A stretch of DNA of 64,000 nt, from NCBI GenBank assembly GCA_030272585.1, contig BSYQ01000009.1:1612001-1676000 (forward strand), written 5' to 3'. This document shows positions 61,266 to 64,000 of the stretch, one piece after another; the stretch's first letter is position 1, and the number at the start of each line of letters is the position of its first letter. The position numbers and the translations under genes were made by a program. The notes under the pieces were generated by a model. That model was not told the DNA's origin. It saw nothing but the letters and a program-made list of their open reading frames with translations, and did no database searches. Origin of the DNA: Bryopsis sp. KO-2023 (Eukaryota > Chlorophyta > Ulvophyceae > Bryopsidales > Bryopsidaceae).

Positions 61266-63921
61266 ATGAGCTCCAGCGGTGTGACTGGGAAGAAAAATGA
61301 AGGCAGGAGGTTACTCAACGGGGGTGCCAGTCGCTCTGAGGTCCCGGAACCGATAGAGGATGCCTCCAGCACATATACTCTAGAGGAAGGGATATCTTCA
61401 GTGGGGGTTGGACGGTTTCAAAGCTTGTTGATGCTCTATGTCGGTTTCGCATGGCTCAGCGACGCTATGGAAATGATGCTCCTTTCGTTCCTTGGACCTG
61501 CGGTTGGTATTTTTTACAAGAAAGGACCTTTTTTCCCCCCCTCCTTGGTCACTCCCAGTGAAATAAGATGAAATGCCTTTGAATTTTTGATGAACAAATC
61601 ATTTCATGCTCGAAAACCCTGAATGAAGATCTGTACACCATTATATTGAAATCGACCCTGCCATTGAAGATTAGCTTTTATGTACATGAGTGGTTTTTGT
61701 TTCTTCATTTTAAAATCGATGCAATCAGACTGGCCGCTCAGAACTGCAACTGACTTTTACCAACCTTTTTTCTTTATGGTTTTCATTTTTTTTTTCTTCT
61801 TTTTGCGTTGTTTTTTTTTGGATAATCAGGCAGCTTGTGAATGGGGCCTGACGTCCTTTCAAAAGGGTACGATAACGAGCGTTGTGTTCATCGGAATGAC
61901 CGTGGGTGCCTACACTTGGGGGGCGATTTCTGATGCCAAAGGAAGAAGGATGGGGTTTTGCGGAACGGCACTCTGCACAGCGGTGTGCGGTTTTGCCAGC
62001 GCCTTTGCTCCAAGTTATGGGGTGGGTTCGTCTGCTGAAATTATATTCAAAAAAAAAACTTGGAAATAATAACAACAACAACAACAACAATATGATGAAT
62101 GAATGTATATTCATTTAATTTACATTAGGTAAACTTCCCCAAGAAAGGCCATTCATGACGGGGTGATTTAGCCCATGACGATATGATAATGTATATTATA
62201 TTTCCGGCATGGTTTTGTGATTGTCAAAGCTTCATTGGCAAAGAAAAGAGTCGATAAAAGACGAATTAATTTCGAAAACGAGGCTGAACGGAACGTGCCA
62301 TCCTTGCATCTTCAGTGGCTGCTGCTGTTTCGAGGACTGGTTGGGTTTGGACTGGGTGGGGTGCCTGTCGCCTTCGGGCTCTTCTTGGAGTTCATCCCGT
62401 CTTCCTATCGAGGAAAGCAATCGGTGATATTGCAATCTGCCTGGACGATTGGTGCTTTGATGGAGGCGGGGTTGGCTTGGGCTGTGATGCCGGTGGGGGG
62501 CTGGCGCATGCTGCTAGCAATATCATCCATTCCCCTGGGTAAAAAAAAAAAAAAAGAAATCTGAAAGCGAAAGTCTGTGAGTTTTCTCTAGGAAACCCAC
62601 AGAAGAACTTCTTTTTCTTTTTTGGTTTGAATCAACCCTTCTCAAGCTTGACTTTCTTGGGTTTCTTGTGCAGTTGTGCTGTTGCTGCTCTTCCCGTTGC
62701 TGCCCGAATCTCCTCATTACCTTTTGACCAAGGGCGAGGTGCAAAAAGCTGAGGCGGTTTTGGTCAAAATGGCCAGAGTCAATGGGACGTCGTTACCGGC
62801 CGGCCGGCTGGCAGCATCCAAGATTGTACAGCACGCGGACAGCAACAGTTCCAGTAAACTGAAGAATGTGTACAACAGTCTTGCACATGGAATGAAAAAG
62901 TGAGTGAGTGACTTGGTGCTTTTCCTTACACTCAGAGATGAGGATTTGAAAGGAGAGATGAACAAGTGAGGTGCTTTTCTTTTTTTTTTTTTTGAGAGAA
63001 GCTTCCAGTAAGCTTCCGGTGGTAATTCTTAAGATGAAGGCGGGCTGTCCTCTCCCAAAGGAGCACTTGGATTTTTTTTTTTGCGGGGGGGGAGGTCGTG
63101 AAAGATATCAAAAATAACTTCTTTTCTTATCAAAGCTTTCATTACCAAGGGAAAAAAACGCAGCAGCACCATCACCCCCTGTTGTTTAGAAATTTAAACC
63201 CAAATGGTTGCTGATGCACAGAATCTTCTCCCCAGCATTGCGACGGACATCGATTCTCTTGCACTACACATGGGTGACGAACGCCATGACCTATTATGGC
63301 TTGGTGCTCTTGACCACCGAATTGCATGCAGAGGAAAACGACAATTGCGTCGGTGATGACAAAAAAGACCCCAATATCGACAGCTCGGACTATCGGGACA
63401 TCTTTATTGCAACCATGGCAGAAAGCGTGGGGCTGGTTCTGGCTTATTTGATGATCGACCGTTTTGGGCGTCTGAAGTAAGGCATTTTCTTTGCGATATA
63501 TAATCATGTAACTTTAGAATGAGGGGAAATAAAGAGAAGCATCCCCTGATATCTGCAGTGAAATTTGAATTTTCCCCCTTCGTTGCACCGTTCAGATTTT
63601 CGGTCCATCGATTGGATTTATGGTCAACCCAAGCCATGGGGCGTTTGATTATTAATTTTCTTATCTTTTCTGCGTCTGGTTCATTGAGAAGTGTGTTGTA
63701 TCATAGGTCGATGGCAGGATATTTGTTTGAATGTGCAATTGCTCTCCTGCCCCTGGTGTTCTTCAATCTGAGCGTCCATCAATCGACCTCCTGTTTGTTT
63801 TTGGCTCGTGCTGGCATAGTGGGGTCTTTCACTGTGATATACACCTACACCGCTGAGGTTTACCCGACTGCGATTCGCTCGTTCGGCACAGGCTTTGCCA
63901 ATGCCTGGTCACGATTCGGAG
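61266..63921 (+). CDS. MFS transporter, SVOP/SV2-like (3' part beyond window)
   Basis: Exons 61266-61502, 61830-62021, 62316-62538, 62674-62899, 63222-63476 and 63707-63921, in phase; the next exon lies outside the window. About 449 residues are seen. After a hydrophilic N-terminus come MFS helices: GRFQSLLMLYVGFAWLSDAM (TM1 with the SVOP-type Asp), AACEWGLTSFQKG, GAISDAKGRRMGF (loop 2-3 motif), LLLFRGLVGFGLGGVPVAF, LEFIPSSYRGK (PS/RG motif), LPESPHYLL after TM6, then the central loop, TNAMTYYGLVLLTTEL (TM7), LMIDRFGRLK and YTAEVYPTAIRSFGTGFAN. This order matches SV2-related proteins of the sugar/organic-ion porter type. The substrate is not known; nicotinate- or organic-cation-like solutes are family-level possibilities. 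Confidence 0.92.
62071..62090 (+). repeat. (AAC)n microsatellite in MFS intron
   Basis: Six to seven AAC-type units (AATAACAACAACAACAAC) in the second intron of the MFS gene. Confidence 0.8.
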
Positions 63922-64000
63922 GTAGGGTGCTTCATCATTTTTGGATTTGATGGACTTTTGCCGATTGATTGATGTGAATTTTGTCGAGGAACATGAAGAC

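Noticed and set aside
1-64000. CRISPR arrays, bacterial operons, riboswitches, rRNA
   Set aside because: No regularly spaced repeats, Shine-Dalgarno-linked gene strings or rRNA sequence were seen; gene structure is eukaryotic throughout.

Overview
The window is nuclear DNA from an intron-rich eukaryote, most likely a flagellated alga or related protist. Almost every gene is cut by GT-AG introns that often end in T-rich or T-then-G-rich runs. Intergenic DNA is full of homopolymers, and no bacterial operon signals or canonical tRNA genes are visible. The flagellated guess rests on a candidate radial-spoke-type ARM protein and a giant AAA+ protein with HYDIN-like (ASH) beta domains. The algal guess rests on a STAR1/STAR2-type ABC transporter and a DUF445 membrane protein. 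Both guesses are inference; the species is not identifiable from the sequence.

Layout. 1-21189 (-) is one giant ten-exon gene for a six-module AAA+ ATPase of about 6,650 residues. 21190-24744 holds small uncertain ORFs, a 22-bp direct repeat pair and a structured non-coding element. 24745-26065 (-) encodes a probable secreted protein with a basic, Cys-rich tail. 26654-28956 (-) and 29208-31016 (-) encode the permease and the ATPase of one ABC transporter, in the same gene order as bacterial fetAB. 32162-40513 (-) is an 18-exon PPIP5K/VIP1 inositol pyrophosphate kinase. 41719-41822 (+) is a second non-coding element. 42755-43931 (-) is a small secreted protein, 44384-45912 (-) an ARM-repeat protein and 46222-49216 (-) a DUF445 membrane protein. 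49625-54186 (+) is TSR1, the 40S ribosome biogenesis factor. 54394-56037 (-) is a HIT-domain protein, and 56729-56815 (-) the third non-coding element. 57958-59645 (-) is a membrane-anchored coiled-coil gene with several frame breaks. 60174-60386 (-) is a 70-residue candidate secreted peptide. 61266-63921 (+) is an SVOP/SV2-like MFS transporter running off the right edge.

The most striking feature is a set of three intergenic elements built to one plan: a U-rich internal-loop hairpin (ENE-like), a 1-2 nt linker, a 7-9 nt A-rich tract, and then at once a 46-51 nt tRNA-like fold that has an acceptor stem and a T-arm but lacks a normal anticodon arm. This is the architecture of the 3' ends of vertebrate MALAT1 and NEAT1-long (triple helix plus mascRNA/menRNA). 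The C/G pattern between the U-rich strand and the A-rich tract co-varies between the elements as a U.A-U / C+.G-C triple helix would require. I infer RNase P-processed, poly(A)-independent non-coding RNAs, which I do not know to have been described outside animals in this combined form.

Splice sites were assigned by eye from reading-frame continuity. For most genes the exon lengths sum to an exact multiple of three, which is the main check available. A few places (about 113, the 57958-59645 gene) keep an unresolved one-base frame break, usually at or near a homopolymer, which may be assembly error.
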